From the NCBI GenBank assembly GCA_021647535.1, contig JAKIUO010000061.1, positions 1 to 15,236 on the forward strand: a stretch of 15,236 nt of DNA, given 5' to 3'. The stretch comes from Hyphomicrobiaceae bacterium (lineage in GTDB: Bacteria; Pseudomonadota; Alphaproteobacteria; Rhizobiales; JAKIUO01). The translations under genes and the position numbers were made by a program. The first letter of the stretch is position 1, and the number at the start of each line of letters is the position of its first letter. Below the pieces are notes generated by a model. The model saw only the letters and a program-made list of their open reading frames with translations, was not told the DNA's origin and made no database searches. Below, in pieces: positions 6,502-13,503 of this stretch.

Positions 6502-7219
6502 AACCAGCGCCGAATTTGTACCCCACCCCCCAGACCGTTTGAATATAAACCGGTTTAGCCGGGTCTTCCTCGATTTTGGCGCGCAGGCGGTTAATGTGGG
6601 TGTTTACGGTGTGTTCGTAGCCGTCGTGATTATAGCCCCAGACCGTATCAAGCAGCTGGGCGCGGCTATAGACATGGTCGGGGTTACTCGCAAAATGGTG
6701 CAATAGCTCAAATTCACGCGCTGTGAGATCGACCGGCTTGTCTTTGATGAAAACCTGATGGCGATCAAGATCGAGGCGCAGATCTTTATGTTCAAATATT
6801 CTTGTTTCGTTTTGACTGTTTTCGCTCTTGTTTGAAAAAGCTTCGACCCGGCGGAACAGCGCTTTGATGCGGGCCTGCAATTCCGGGATGCTGAAAGGCT
6901 TGGTGAGATAGTCGTCGGCACCGATTTCCAGCCCCAGCACGCGGTCTAGTTCGGAAGATTTGGCGGTCAGCATGAGTACAGGCATATAATTTTCAGCGCG
7001 GCGGATGGTGCGGCAGATCTCAAGTCCGTCCATGCCGGGCAGCATCACATCCAGTACGGCAAGGTCAAAGGGCACCGTTTTAGCAGCCTCTTGCCAGCGC
7101 GTCAGCCCTTTGGGGCCATCAATGGCAATCTCGCAGTGGCAGTCTATATCCCGAAGGCTCATGGCAACGAGTGCGGCAATATCGGGGTCGTCTTCAACAA
7201 TCAGTACTTTTCGTGCCAT
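6500..7219 (-). CDS. OmpR/PhoB-family response regulator
   Basis: This is a DNA-binding regulator of 239 residues and the probable partner of the kinase at 4502-5977. The receiver domain starts MARKVLIVEDD (acidic pocket Glu9, Asp10, Asp11). It has the phospho-acceptor Asp57 in AVLDVMLPGMDG, a Thr at 85 and Lys107 in DDYLTKPF. A linker of about 20 residues leads to a winged-helix output domain with LTAREFELLHHFASNP, YSRAQLLDTVWG, VNTHINRLRAKIEEDP and a terminal VWGVGYKFG. All switch residues are present. I chose ATG 7217-7219, which gives the standard family N-terminus. A GTG at 7238-7240 would add seven residues (MGQHKLT) and cannot be excluded, because neither start has a convincing ribosome-binding site. 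Its stop codon falls in the last hairpin of repeat copy D. The upstream gene ends at a strong terminator only 70 bp away, so its promoter must be compact. Confidence 0.95.
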   Translation of the reverse strand: MARKVLIVEDDPDIAALVAMSLRDIDCHCEIAIDGPKGLTRWQEAAKTVPFDLAVLDVMLPGMDGLEICRTIRRAENYMPVLMLTAKSSELDRVLGLEIGADDYLTKPFSIPELQARIKALFRRVEAFSNKSENSQNETRIFEHKDLRLDLDRHQVFIKDKPVDLTAREFELLHHFASNPDHVYSRAQLLDTVWGYNHDGYEHTVNTHINRLRAKIEEDPAKPVYIQTVWGVGYKFGAG

Positions 7220-7288
7220 CGTTAATTTGTGCTGCCCCACATTCTTGTCGCCTGAAGAGCTTTCTGCAAGGGCAGGAATATCAGCGCG

Positions 7289-7329
7289 AAAAACTGCCAG
7301 CGAGTGGGTCGAACCATCTCGCTGGCAGT
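7289..7329 (-). terminator. Rho-independent terminator of the Met-rich repeat gene
   Basis: A perfect 12-bp stem ACTGCCAGCGAG / CTCGCTGGCAGT (7293-7304 and 7318-7329) has a 13-nt loop and is followed, on the minus strand, by a run of five T. It begins eight bases after the stop codon of the Met-rich gene and separates that gene from the response regulator. Confidence 0.9.
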
Positions 7330-7336
7330 CTTGACG

Positions 7337-7708
7337 CTATTTCATTTTCTTCACAGAATCCATAGCTTTTTCTGTAGCGGCTTTTTTGATGTCTGCTTTG
7401 GCATCTGTTGTCGGGGCAACAGCCTTGTCGCTTTTCATGGCTGGCTTGGCCATATCACCTTTTGCAGTATTTGCGGTGGCAACGGCATCTTTGACCATCT
7501 TAGGTGCGGCCATCTTAGGTGCGGCCATCTTAGGTGCGGCCATCTTAGGTGCGGCCATCTTAGGTGCGGCCATCTTAGGTGCGGCCATCTTAGGCGCGGC
7601 CATTTTGGGCGCGGCCATCTTAGGCGCGGTCATTGTGGATTCGGCAAGAGCTGCACCTGAAGTGAACATGGCACCAGAGATCAGCAATGTGGCAATGATT
7701 TTTGTCAT
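7337..7708 (-). CDS. Small secreted methionine-rich pentapeptide-repeat protein
   Basis: This 123-residue protein has a clear signal peptide (MTKIIATLLISGAMFTSGAALA, given here in two parts: residues 1-10 charged and hydrophobic, 11-22 ending ALA) with probable cleavage after Ala22. The mature part opens with one MTAPK and eight MAAPK units, then a Lys/Ala/Asp-rich tail containing MVKDA. The mature chain has 14 Met in 101 residues and no Cys, Trp, Tyr, Phe, His, Arg or Leu, so Met is the only readily oxidised side chain. The start ATG 7706-7708 has GAGGA upstream, and a strong terminator follows. It resembles the MxKDx pentapeptide-repeat proteins and the Azospira MrpX methionine-rich periplasmic peptide in composition. 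Homology is not established, since low-complexity sequences converge easily. A role as a sacrificial oxidant scavenger served by msrAB is inference. Other options are an envelope-binding or metal-binding protein. Confidence 0.85.
   Translation of the reverse strand: MTKIIATLLISGAMFTSGAALAESTMTAPKMAAPKMAAPKMAAPKMAAPKMAAPKMAAPKMAAPKMAAPKMVKDAVATANTAKGDMAKPAMKSDKAVAPTTDAKADIKKAATEKAMDSVKKMK
7499..7633 (-). repeat. Nine tandem 15-bp repeats encoding (M-A/T-A-P-K)9
   Basis: Nine 15-bp units lie head to tail in frame. The six at the 3' side of the gene (7499-7588) are identical (CTTAGGTGCGGCCAT on +). The three nearer the signal peptide carry one to three substitutions and include the Thr variant. 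Identical units on one side suggest recent expansion by slippage or unequal recombination, without loss of frame. Confidence 0.95.
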
Positions 7709-8160
7709 TTCTATTTCCTCGTTTATTTCTATCTAAAGCGAAAGGCTTTGGATTTTTAACGATCAACTAGAGAAAAGTTGTGGCAAGAGCAAGGTAAAAA
7801 AATCAGATGTCAGATAGTTTTAAATATCAATACAAAACAATTGGTTAGAGATTCTTGCTGAGATCATATTTTTCGAACATGAATAATAGTTAACCCAAAA
7901 ATAGAAAGAAACAATCAATAGGCGTATTTTTTCTGGAGCAGGTCTGTCAGAAAAAAGCTGTTTTACGACCTGCCGAAGCCTGCAAATCCAACTGAAAACC
8001 TCTCACCAGTTCTATTGGTCTTTTTGGATTGTAAATGCCTCTTATGCTCAACAGCTCCCAGGACCTTTTGAGAAAGGGGGGAGCAGTGGCAAGACTTTGT
8101 TAGTGGCTTGCAGGGCAGTATAATGTGATATGGATTGTAAGGAGTGAGTAATAATAAGAC
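7709..8160. other. Divergent intergenic region, AT-rich, no gene
   Basis: This region of about 450 bp separates the start codons of two divergent genes. The part near the Met-rich gene (7740-7930) is strongly AT-rich and should hold that gene's promoter, but no box pair there is convincing. GCAGGTC / GACCTGC (7938-7944 and 7967-7973) forms a 7-bp stem with a 22-nt loop. The part near 8161 carries a sigma-70-type promoter. No RNA gene is recognisable. Confidence 0.5.
8097..8124 (+). promoter_or_regulatory. Sigma-70-type promoter for the amidohydrolase gene
   Basis: TTGTTA (8097-8102) and a consensus TATAAT (8119-8124) are separated by 16 bp. Transcription would begin near 8131, giving a leader of about 30 nt that contains AAGGAG at 8139-8144. 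That ribosome-binding site is unusually far (16 nt) from the only available ATG at 8161, since an in-frame stop (8155-8157) lies directly upstream. Confidence 0.6.
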
Positions 8161-8994
8161 ATGAGTGATGATTTTCTGGAACGAGACGCGCCATTGCCTG
8201 TCACACAAAGGGCAGCCCCGTGCGAGGTTGAGCCATCATTTGAGCTGTTGCCGGGTGCGCTGGACAAGGGGCTGGTGCTGATCTGCGACCATGCCAGTAA
8301 TTACCTGCCCGCCAAATATGCGATGCTTGGTCTGTCTTCTCGTGAGTTCGAGCGCCATATTGCTTATGATATTGGCGCGGCGCAGGTGACGCGCCAGATG
8401 AGTGCTTTGCTTGGTGTGCCAGCTGTTTTGTCGAATTTTTCACGCTTGTTGATTGATCCAAACCGCGCCATGGATGACCCTACACTCATTATGCAATTGT
8501 CCGACGGGGCGGTTATTCCGGGCAATGCGCTAATATCGAAAAGTGAGCGAGAACAAAGACTTAAAGGCTATTACCAGCCCTATCATCAGGCTATTGATCA
8601 GGTGCTGGAAGAGTGTATTCGCGCCGGCCATCCCCCGGCACTCGTTTCCATTCACAGCTTTACGCAGGAGTGGCATGGGACGTTGCGGCCCTGGGAAGGG
8701 GCGATTTTGTGGGACCATGATGAGCGTCTGGTGAAGCCGTTACTGGATTGTTTGCGCAAGGAAACCGACTTTAATATCGGTGATAACGAACCCTATTCCG
8801 GGGACCTGTTTGGCGACACCATGCATCAGCATGGCACTGCGCGCGGGTTGGCCCATGCATTGGTTGAAATCCGCCAGGACCAGATCAGGGATGCGGACGG
8901 CCAGAAAGAATGGGCCGGTCGGCTCGCCGATATTCTCAGCCGTATATTGGCAGATTCAGACCTGGCCGCCGTGCTTGGCGTCATCAGAAAATAA
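8161..8994 (+). CDS. N-formylglutamate amidohydrolase family protein
   Basis: This 277-residue protein belongs to the FGase family (the HutG-type N-formylglutamate deformylase superfamily). Family members hydrolyse N-formyl or other N-acyl amino acids in the cytoplasm. Motifs visible in order are LICDHASNYLP (40-50), FERHIAYDIGA (63-73), LSNFSRLLIDPNR (90-102), ALVSIHSFT (160-168) and HALVEIRQD (232-240), with conserved His, Asp and Glu residues that fit a metal-dependent hydrolase. No signal peptide is present. No hut genes are nearby, so a place in histidine breakdown is not supported and the substrate remains open. In this family many stand-alone alphaproteobacterial members are of unknown substrate. 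gapR follows after 111 bp. The space contains a perfect hairpin, so the two are probably separate units. Confidence 0.88.
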   Translation: MSDDFLERDAPLPVTQRAAPCEVEPSFELLPGALDKGLVLICDHASNYLPAKYAMLGLSSREFERHIAYDIGAAQVTRQMSALLGVPAVLSNFSRLLIDPNRAMDDPTLIMQLSDGAVIPGNALISKSEREQRLKGYYQPYHQAIDQVLEECIRAGHPPALVSIHSFTQEWHGTLRPWEGAILWDHDERLVKPLLDCLRKETDFNIGDNEPYSGDLFGDTMHQHGTARGLAHALVEIRQDQIRDADGQKEWAGRLADILSRILADSDLAAVLGVIRK

Positions 8995-9001
8995 TCCACA
9001 A

Positions 9002-9020
9002 TATCCACCATTGGTGGATA
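9002..9020. other. Perfect hairpin between the amidohydrolase gene and gapR
   Basis: TATCCACC-ATT-GGTGGATA is a perfect 8-bp stem with a 3-nt loop, starting eight bases past the stop codon. No T-run follows, so it may be a processing or weak termination site, or an operator for gapR, whose start lies 86 bp further on. Confidence 0.45.
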
Positions 9021-9105
9021 ACCTCGCTGGTTCACTTGTATTTAACCATACGCCAATTATCCTTGGGCCATGTATAAACACAAGCTCAAACAGGAGTGAT
9101 GAACC

Positions 9106-9369
9106 ATGAACGATGCCGCCCCCGCTAACACCACCGCCGACCAGTTGCGCTCAATCATCGAGCGTATTGAAAATCTGGAAGAAGAAAAAACCAACCTGTC
9201 GGCTGATATCAAAGAGATCTATTCCGAGGCCAAAGGCAACGGCTTTGACGTCAAAGCCTTGCGCGTCATCATACGTATGCGCAAACAGGACGACCATGAG
9301 CGTATGGAAGAAGAAGCCGTTCTGGCCACCTATTTGCACGCGCTTGGCATGGCTGACCCGGAAGAATAG
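9106..9369 (+). CDS. gapR: GapR, AT-rich and overtwisted-DNA-binding nucleoid protein (DUF2312)
   Basis: GapR is a small conserved alphaproteobacterial protein. In Caulobacter it forms a multimeric clamp on overtwisted, AT-rich DNA ahead of replication and transcription machinery and stimulates type II topoisomerases. This copy has 87 residues, which matches the family. After a short variable start, residues 12-40 form a heptad-type helix (LRSIIERIENLEEEKTNLS, then ADIKEIYSEAK). It is followed by the hallmark AKGNGFDVKALR (42-53), the basic stretch VIIRMRKQDDHER (54-66), and the acidic C-terminal helix EEEAVLATYLHALG. The start ATG 9106 is supported by AGGAG nine bases upstream. The name rests on close agreement with the Caulobacter protein as I remember it. 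Downstream it converges on the M15 peptidase gene through a multi-hairpin repeat. Confidence 0.93.
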   Translation: MNDAAPANTTADQLRSIIERIENLEEEKTNLSADIKEIYSEAKGNGFDVKALRVIIRMRKQDDHERMEEEAVLATYLHALGMADPEE

Positions 9370-9387
9370 GAAGAGGCGCTCTAAGGC

Positions 9388-9584
9388 TCGCTTCGCGACG
9401 GGGCCAGCTCTTTTATATTTAGCGCTACCGCTACGCTATTTGAGCGCTGGACCCCGCTGGAGGGATACCCTCCAGACCTCCCGTTTTTTTATTTGAAAGT
9501 AAAAAAGTAAGAGGTTTGGGGAACTCGTTCCCCAAGCGGGCCAGAAAGCCAATAATCGGCGGCAGCCCGTTTGCAAAGCAAAAC
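9388..9584 (+). repeat. Multi-hairpin repeat, copy C
   Basis: This copy fills most of the 299-bp gap between converging gapR and the M15 peptidase gene. In order: TCGC-TTC-GCGA (9388-9398), an AGCGCT inverted pair (9421-9426 and 9443-9448), CTGGAGGG-ATA-CCCTCCAG (9457-9475), a T7 run, spacer and A6 run between ACCTC and GAGGT, TTGGGGAA-CTCG-TTCCCCAA (9516-9535), GGC-GGCA-GCC (9558-9567) and TTTGC-AAA-GCAAA (9570-9582). Order and spacing follow copy B, but the stem sequences differ on both sides so that pairing is kept. It may act as a bidirectional terminator for the two flanking genes. The remainder of the gap, 9585-9668, shows nothing distinctive apart from TTTAGCGC near its end. Confidence 0.75.
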
Positions 9585-9668
9585 GTTGAGAATTGAATGG
9601 CTCTGGTAGGCTTCTCAGCACCACCCTTTTGGAAATATAAACCAGAAGGGGGCAAGCCGCTTTTCAAT

Positions 9669-11321
9669 TTAGCGCAAAGCCAGTCTTGTTGGGCTGGTGG
9701 GCTGTGCTCTGTTCAGCGCCTGATTGCGGATATTGATGATGGCCTTGCCTTTGAACTGGCTGTTCCACATGGCGGCGGCATCACTCGTTGAAGGGCGGAA
9801 CTGCATGTGCAGGTTCTCGCTTGAAGCAATGACTTCAAAAATGCGATCATAGCGTGGCTCGATCATCGCCACCAATGTCTTGTTGAGAGCTACGGGTTTG
9901 GTGCTCATCAGCGGCAGGATTTTGAAAGGTCGGTAAGCCAGCTCATCCGGGTGCTCCTTGTCATAGGAGGGCGCATAGGCCACACGCTCGGCCTGATAGC
10001 GGTTGGCACTCGTGTCCTGTCGAGCTGTCCGTTGCCAGGTTGTTGTGCGTTTCAGGCGGTTTGGTGCTCTTTCAAGAGGTTGCTGACGTTGTGTTGCTGG
10101 CAAGGCGGCACGTTCTCTTTTTGTGACCGTGCGATCACTTTGCAGCCATGTGGCGCGAAAACCGGCACCATCTACCCATAATTTTGAGGTTGCGGTTGGC
10201 GATTGCGGGCGTACAGGCTGCGAAGTTTGCGGCGTGAGGGAGGCCAGCTGTATGCGTTTGTGGACTTTTCTCCAATTGCGGTCAAGGCTGTTTTGGGCTG
10301 GTATCCTGCCCAAAACGGGGCGAGGGGCAGCGGGAGTATTAAGGGCGACCAGCATGGGTCTGGTGACGGGGACCTGCTGTTGTCTTTGTGGAGCTTGCAC
10401 TTTGGGCATTGATGTATTGCCAGCCTGATTGACCCATAATTGCCGAGCGTGCCGGGACAGGCCGGGCACTTCGAGGGGAGGGCTGTCGACAGGTTGATTG
10501 GCAAGAGCTGCGACGACTGTTGTGACAGAGGCTTGCCTGTTCGTTGGGGTCTGGAAGCTGTTACGACGCTCTTGCGGGGGTGTTGAATTGCGGGCGACGA
10601 GAATACGGGCGCGATTGGCTTTTTTTCGAGAGAGGGCGGCGATACGTACTCGGGCGCGTTTTTGATCACGCAGGGTGAGACGACCGCTGGTCGAGAGATG
10701 TTTGGTGCGGCCATAGGGAAAGATCATGGCCAGCTGCGAACGGGACATGCGCGGCCAGGAGCGCACCCGGGCGGTATCGACATGGACAAAGGGCAGGGCG
10801 GAAGTCGGGTAATAACCAACGCCGCCGACTTCATGTTTAAAGGCGGCTTTGCGCACTTTGCTCATGGAAATACCGGGGAAATGGATGTCCATGGCGCGGC
10901 CCCGCACATGCTGGCTCTTTTTGGCCTGTCCGCCGCCGCGACGACGCAGGCGGCTATTGGTTTTAGCTGAGCGATGGCCCGAGATCACGTGAACAGGCCC
11001 GTTGGCACCCACATCCTTGTGTAACTGCCAGACCAGATTAAGCAGGTTGGGGTCCATTCTGGTGACGACGCCGGTACGCCAGTCGCGCATGGCGTGGTTG
11101 AATTTTTTGAGCGCGGAGGGGATAAATTTTCCATCACGTTTAAAGGTGAGGGTGGTCGTTTCTCGCAAATGGATTTCATAAAGAGTGACGGTGCGCTCAT
11201 CGCGGGCCGCATCAGCTCTTTTGGGTTGTGATATAAGGCTGGCGGCCAAAAGGCTCAGCACGCCCACAAATGCCAGAGCGACAGCTGGCTTACTTCCACG
11301 CAAACGAGACCAGAAAAACAT
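9669..11321 (-). CDS. YcbK/MepK-like M15 peptidase (DUF882) with long C-terminal extension
   Basis: This is a probable periplasmic zinc peptidase acting on peptidoglycan. E. coli MepK (YcbK), of the same family, cuts 3-3 (mDap-mDap) cross-links. I chose ATG 11319-11321 (550 residues, AAAGGT upstream) because it gives a normal signal segment. A TTG at 11372 would add 17 residues without a ribosome-binding site. Residues 11-33 are hydrophobic, with probable cleavage near ADA (36-38). The peptidase domain (about 43-195) contains ISGHRSAKTN (113-122), SQHVRGRAMDIHF (136-148; zinc ligands His138 and Asp145), GGVGYYP (166-172) and FVHVDT (178-183; His180). From about 215 on comes an Arg/Gln/Pro/Thr-rich, low-complexity stretch with two LWV(N/D)xAG motifs. 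The last 90 residues are more ordered (VAMIEPRYDRIFEVIASSE, then MWNSQFKGKAIINIRN). E. coli MepK lacks this extension. It lies downstream of the L,D-transpeptidase gene on the same strand. Confidence 0.88.
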   Translation of the reverse strand: MFFWSRLRGSKPAVALAFVGVLSLLAASLISQPKRADAARDERTVTLYEIHLRETTTLTFKRDGKFIPSALKKFNHAMRDWRTGVVTRMDPNLLNLVWQLHKDVGANGPVHVISGHRSAKTNSRLRRRGGGQAKKSQHVRGRAMDIHFPGISMSKVRKAAFKHEVGGVGYYPTSALPFVHVDTARVRSWPRMSRSQLAMIFPYGRTKHLSTSGRLTLRDQKRARVRIAALSRKKANRARILVARNSTPPQERRNSFQTPTNRQASVTTVVAALANQPVDSPPLEVPGLSRHARQLWVNQAGNTSMPKVQAPQRQQQVPVTRPMLVALNTPAAPRPVLGRIPAQNSLDRNWRKVHKRIQLASLTPQTSQPVRPQSPTATSKLWVDGAGFRATWLQSDRTVTKRERAALPATQRQQPLERAPNRLKRTTTWQRTARQDTSANRYQAERVAYAPSYDKEHPDELAYRPFKILPLMSTKPVALNKTLVAMIEPRYDRIFEVIASSENLHMQFRPSTSDAAAMWNSQFKGKAIINIRNQALNRAQPTSPTRLALR

Positions 11322-11685
11322 TTTAAAACCTTTAAACTCTCCACCAACAGGGATCATCACTGATGCCAACAAAAGCCGATGCTCTTTTTTTCGTCCGCCT
11401 GTTTTTCTATTGAAAGAGGGCCAACCTCAAAAGTGAGCTATGTCAGGCGGTTTAATCACTCGAAACTTACCACCTATATTTACCAAAAATACGCTGTGTT
11501 TACGACCTTCTGTCGATCTTTTGGTTAGCAGAGTGTTAACGTCGAGAACCATTCTACAGGGTTACTATTTCGGGGATTCTAGGCAAAACAAAGACGGGAA
11601 AGAGGCCATTTTCTTTCCCGTCTTAAACTGTGTTTTATATGTCTCAGGCTTCAGCCTTTGGTCGTTTTATGATAGGCACCAGGGG
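11322..11685. other. Intergenic region between the transpeptidase and peptidase genes
   Basis: This gap of 364 bp holds the transpeptidase terminator (11583-11624) and must hold the promoter of the M15 peptidase gene. I found no box pair good enough to name. A short stem CGAC-CTTCT-GTCG occurs at about 11503-11515. There is no gene and no multi-hairpin repeat here. Confidence 0.5.
11583..11624 (-). terminator. Rho-independent terminator of the L,D-transpeptidase gene
   Basis: A perfect 12-bp stem AAGACGGGAAAG / CTTTCCCGTCTT (11591-11602 and 11613-11624) has a 10-nt loop and is followed on the minus strand by a T-rich stretch (TTTGTTTTG). It lies about 60 bp past the stop codon of the transpeptidase gene and implies that the M15 peptidase gene is transcribed separately. 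Confidence 0.85.
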
Positions 11686-13503
11686 CTAGAACAGTCCAAA
11701 GAAATTATCAAAAGAGGCCTGTTTGCGCCTTTGGCGATTGCGATAGACCCGGACGCGGCGGTTTTGGCGTGTTCTGGTGTTGCGCCCACTCCAGTAGGAA
11801 TTATTATTCACATCAGGGAACCACCAGTCATTTGTGCGTTGATTGCTTCGATAATTATCAATCCCTGCTGTACGTGCATAGGGGTCGACTTTTTTCTCGC
11901 GAACCTCTGGAAAGCGCGCATTGGCATAGTCGACGCCCCTGGTCACAGCCGCATAAATGCGGTTGTCATGGCCATAGACATCCTGAAAACTTTGCAAATT
12001 GCCGTCTTCGTCCGCCCAGAGGGTGAAATAGGTGACATGGACCGGTATTTTGGTCTTCAAGGCCACTTCCTGCCTGTTTGATGAGTTCCACGAGCTGGAG
12101 ACTTTGCGATTTGACCAGCCGCTCATGCCGAGCACAACTTCAGCCATACGACGAGGATCACGTACCCTCATGCAGCCATGAGAAAAGGCCCGTCTGGTTT
12201 TGTTGAACAAGGGCTTTGATGGTGTGTCATGCAGATAGACCGCGTGCTTGTTGGGAAACAGGAATTTGACGCGGCCAAGGGCATTTTTGGGGCCGGGCAA
12301 TTGCCTGATCCACATGCGACCATTGCGAACACCGCCTTCATATCCAGCCGGGATACGGCCATGCATCTCGTTCCAGATGATCGACTGGGGAACGTTCCAA
12401 TAAGGGTTGAAAACAACGGTTTCCATCGTGTCGGAAAACACCGGTGTTTTGTTGATTGGCTTGCCAACAATCACGCGTTCTTCATGGATGATCGCATTGT
12501 TCTGGGTGACCCGTACTTTATATTCGGGAATATTGACCCGGATATGAGTGGCACCAAGATCGCGCGGCATCCAGCGCCAGCGTTCCATATTGGCAACGAT
12601 CTGCTTGTAACGGTTCTGCTTGGGCGCATTCAGGGCGAAGCGGGTTTTAAGACCAATCACGCCATCAGGCTTGAGACCAGCCGATTTCTGGAAAGTCCTC
12701 ACAGCCTCTTCCAGCCGGCTGCCATAGACACGATCGTCAATCAGATCATTGAGGACGGGGACACCAAGACGGCGGCGCACAAGAGCAATCTGTGCCAGCT
12801 TCATACCGGGCTTGAGCACGGGACCACGGGGAATGCGAATGCGTTCAGCTGGTTCTTGTGTGTTGACCCTGGTTTTGGCAAGGGCACTCATCAGAGCTTT
12901 GAACTGTGGGTTTTGTGGGTGCTGGGCACGTAGATAAAAGACTGGATCATCTGTTTTCGCCAAAGCAGAGAGCCTGTCGGTCGCATCAATTGGCTTGGCT
13001 TTGCGATCCAGAAAACGACTGAGTTTGCTTTGATCAAAGCGCAAACCATTGGCGTGGCGAATATAGGTAAGGGCCGCCTGGGTCAGCATCAACTCGGCAT
13101 GGGCGAGCTCTTCAATGCGCGAGGCATTATCGTCTGTCAGGAATGACAGCTTGTAATCATCAGGGTTGAGGCCAAATTCATGGGCATTGCCAAGCTCTTG
13201 TCTGACCTTGCGGGCGCGCATATTCAGTCGGCCATCGGTCACCCAGACTGGTGTATAGTCGCGCTCTGAATAAAAAGCGGCCAGATCGCCACGATTGCGC
13301 ACAGATCTGTTGCGCTTGCGAAATTTTTTCGAAAGGCTGGTGCGCAGCTGTTCCGAGATTTGGTTTTTAGTTGAAAATGATGCGATTGCTTCTTCGCCTG
13401 GCGCAAACGCCAGCACTGAACTGGTGCCGATCGTTCCGATCCACAGACAAGTCAGGAGAGCAACTCCTGAAACAAACGCTGGTCCCCGCGTTTTGATTGT
13501 CAT
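11686..13503 (-). CDS. YcbB-like L,D-transpeptidase (YkuD domain)
   Basis: This is a periplasmic enzyme expected to form 3-3 peptidoglycan cross-links (LdtD/YcbB type), possibly also to attach proteins. It has 605 residues, as is usual for the family. It starts at ATG 13501-13503, with AAGGG eight bases upstream. Residues 10-33 form a signal peptide ending LAFA. The scaffold domain covers about 70-215 (YSERDYTPVWV, GLNPDDY, ALTYIRHANGLRF). A peptidoglycan-binding helical domain follows (about 235-295; YGSRLEEAVRTFQKSAGL, then PDGVIG). The YkuD domain spans about 315-460, with VNIPEYKVRV, VVFNPYWNVPQSI, YLHDTP (His425) and SHGCMRVRDP (catalytic Cys444). The C-terminal 60 residues are rich in Arg and Asn and look disordered. 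The MepK-like peptidase encoded next is the expected counterpart, because MepK cuts the bond this enzyme type makes. Confidence 0.95.
   Translation of the reverse strand: MTIKTRGPAFVSGVALLTCLWIGTIGTSSVLAFAPGEEAIASFSTKNQISEQLRTSLSKKFRKRNRSVRNRGDLAAFYSERDYTPVWVTDGRLNMRARKVRQELGNAHEFGLNPDDYKLSFLTDDNASRIEELAHAELMLTQAALTYIRHANGLRFDQSKLSRFLDRKAKPIDATDRLSALAKTDDPVFYLRAQHPQNPQFKALMSALAKTRVNTQEPAERIRIPRGPVLKPGMKLAQIALVRRRLGVPVLNDLIDDRVYGSRLEEAVRTFQKSAGLKPDGVIGLKTRFALNAPKQNRYKQIVANMERWRWMPRDLGATHIRVNIPEYKVRVTQNNAIIHEERVIVGKPINKTPVFSDTMETVVFNPYWNVPQSIIWNEMHGRIPAGYEGGVRNGRMWIRQLPGPKNALGRVKFLFPNKHAVYLHDTPSKPLFNKTRRAFSHGCMRVRDPRRMAEVVLGMSGWSNRKVSSSWNSSNRQEVALKTKIPVHVTYFTLWADEDGNLQSFQDVYGHDNRIYAAVTRGVDYANARFPEVREKKVDPYARTAGIDNYRSNQRTNDWWFPDVNNNSYWSGRNTRTRQNRRVRVYRNRQRRKQASFDNFFGLF

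Noticed and set aside
7499..7633. Regular short repeats suggestive of a CRISPR array
   Set aside because: The units are 15 bp, directly adjacent without spacers, and in frame within a coding sequence.
7304..7736. Open frames on the plus strand with repeated HLRCG or ILGAA pentapeptides
   Set aside because: They are the other-strand reading of the 15-bp coding repeat in the Met-rich gene. The minus-strand frame has a signal peptide, a ribosome-binding site and a terminator; these do not.
7963..8208. Minus-strand 81-codon frame across the amidohydrolase start
   Set aside because: It overlaps the promoter and start of a well-supported gene, has an unlikely composition and no ribosome-binding site.
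11440..12933. Plus-strand open frames of 213 and 234 codons
   Set aside because: They lie antisense to the L,D-transpeptidase gene, have no recognisable domain or ribosome-binding site, and the minus-strand product has complete catalytic motifs.
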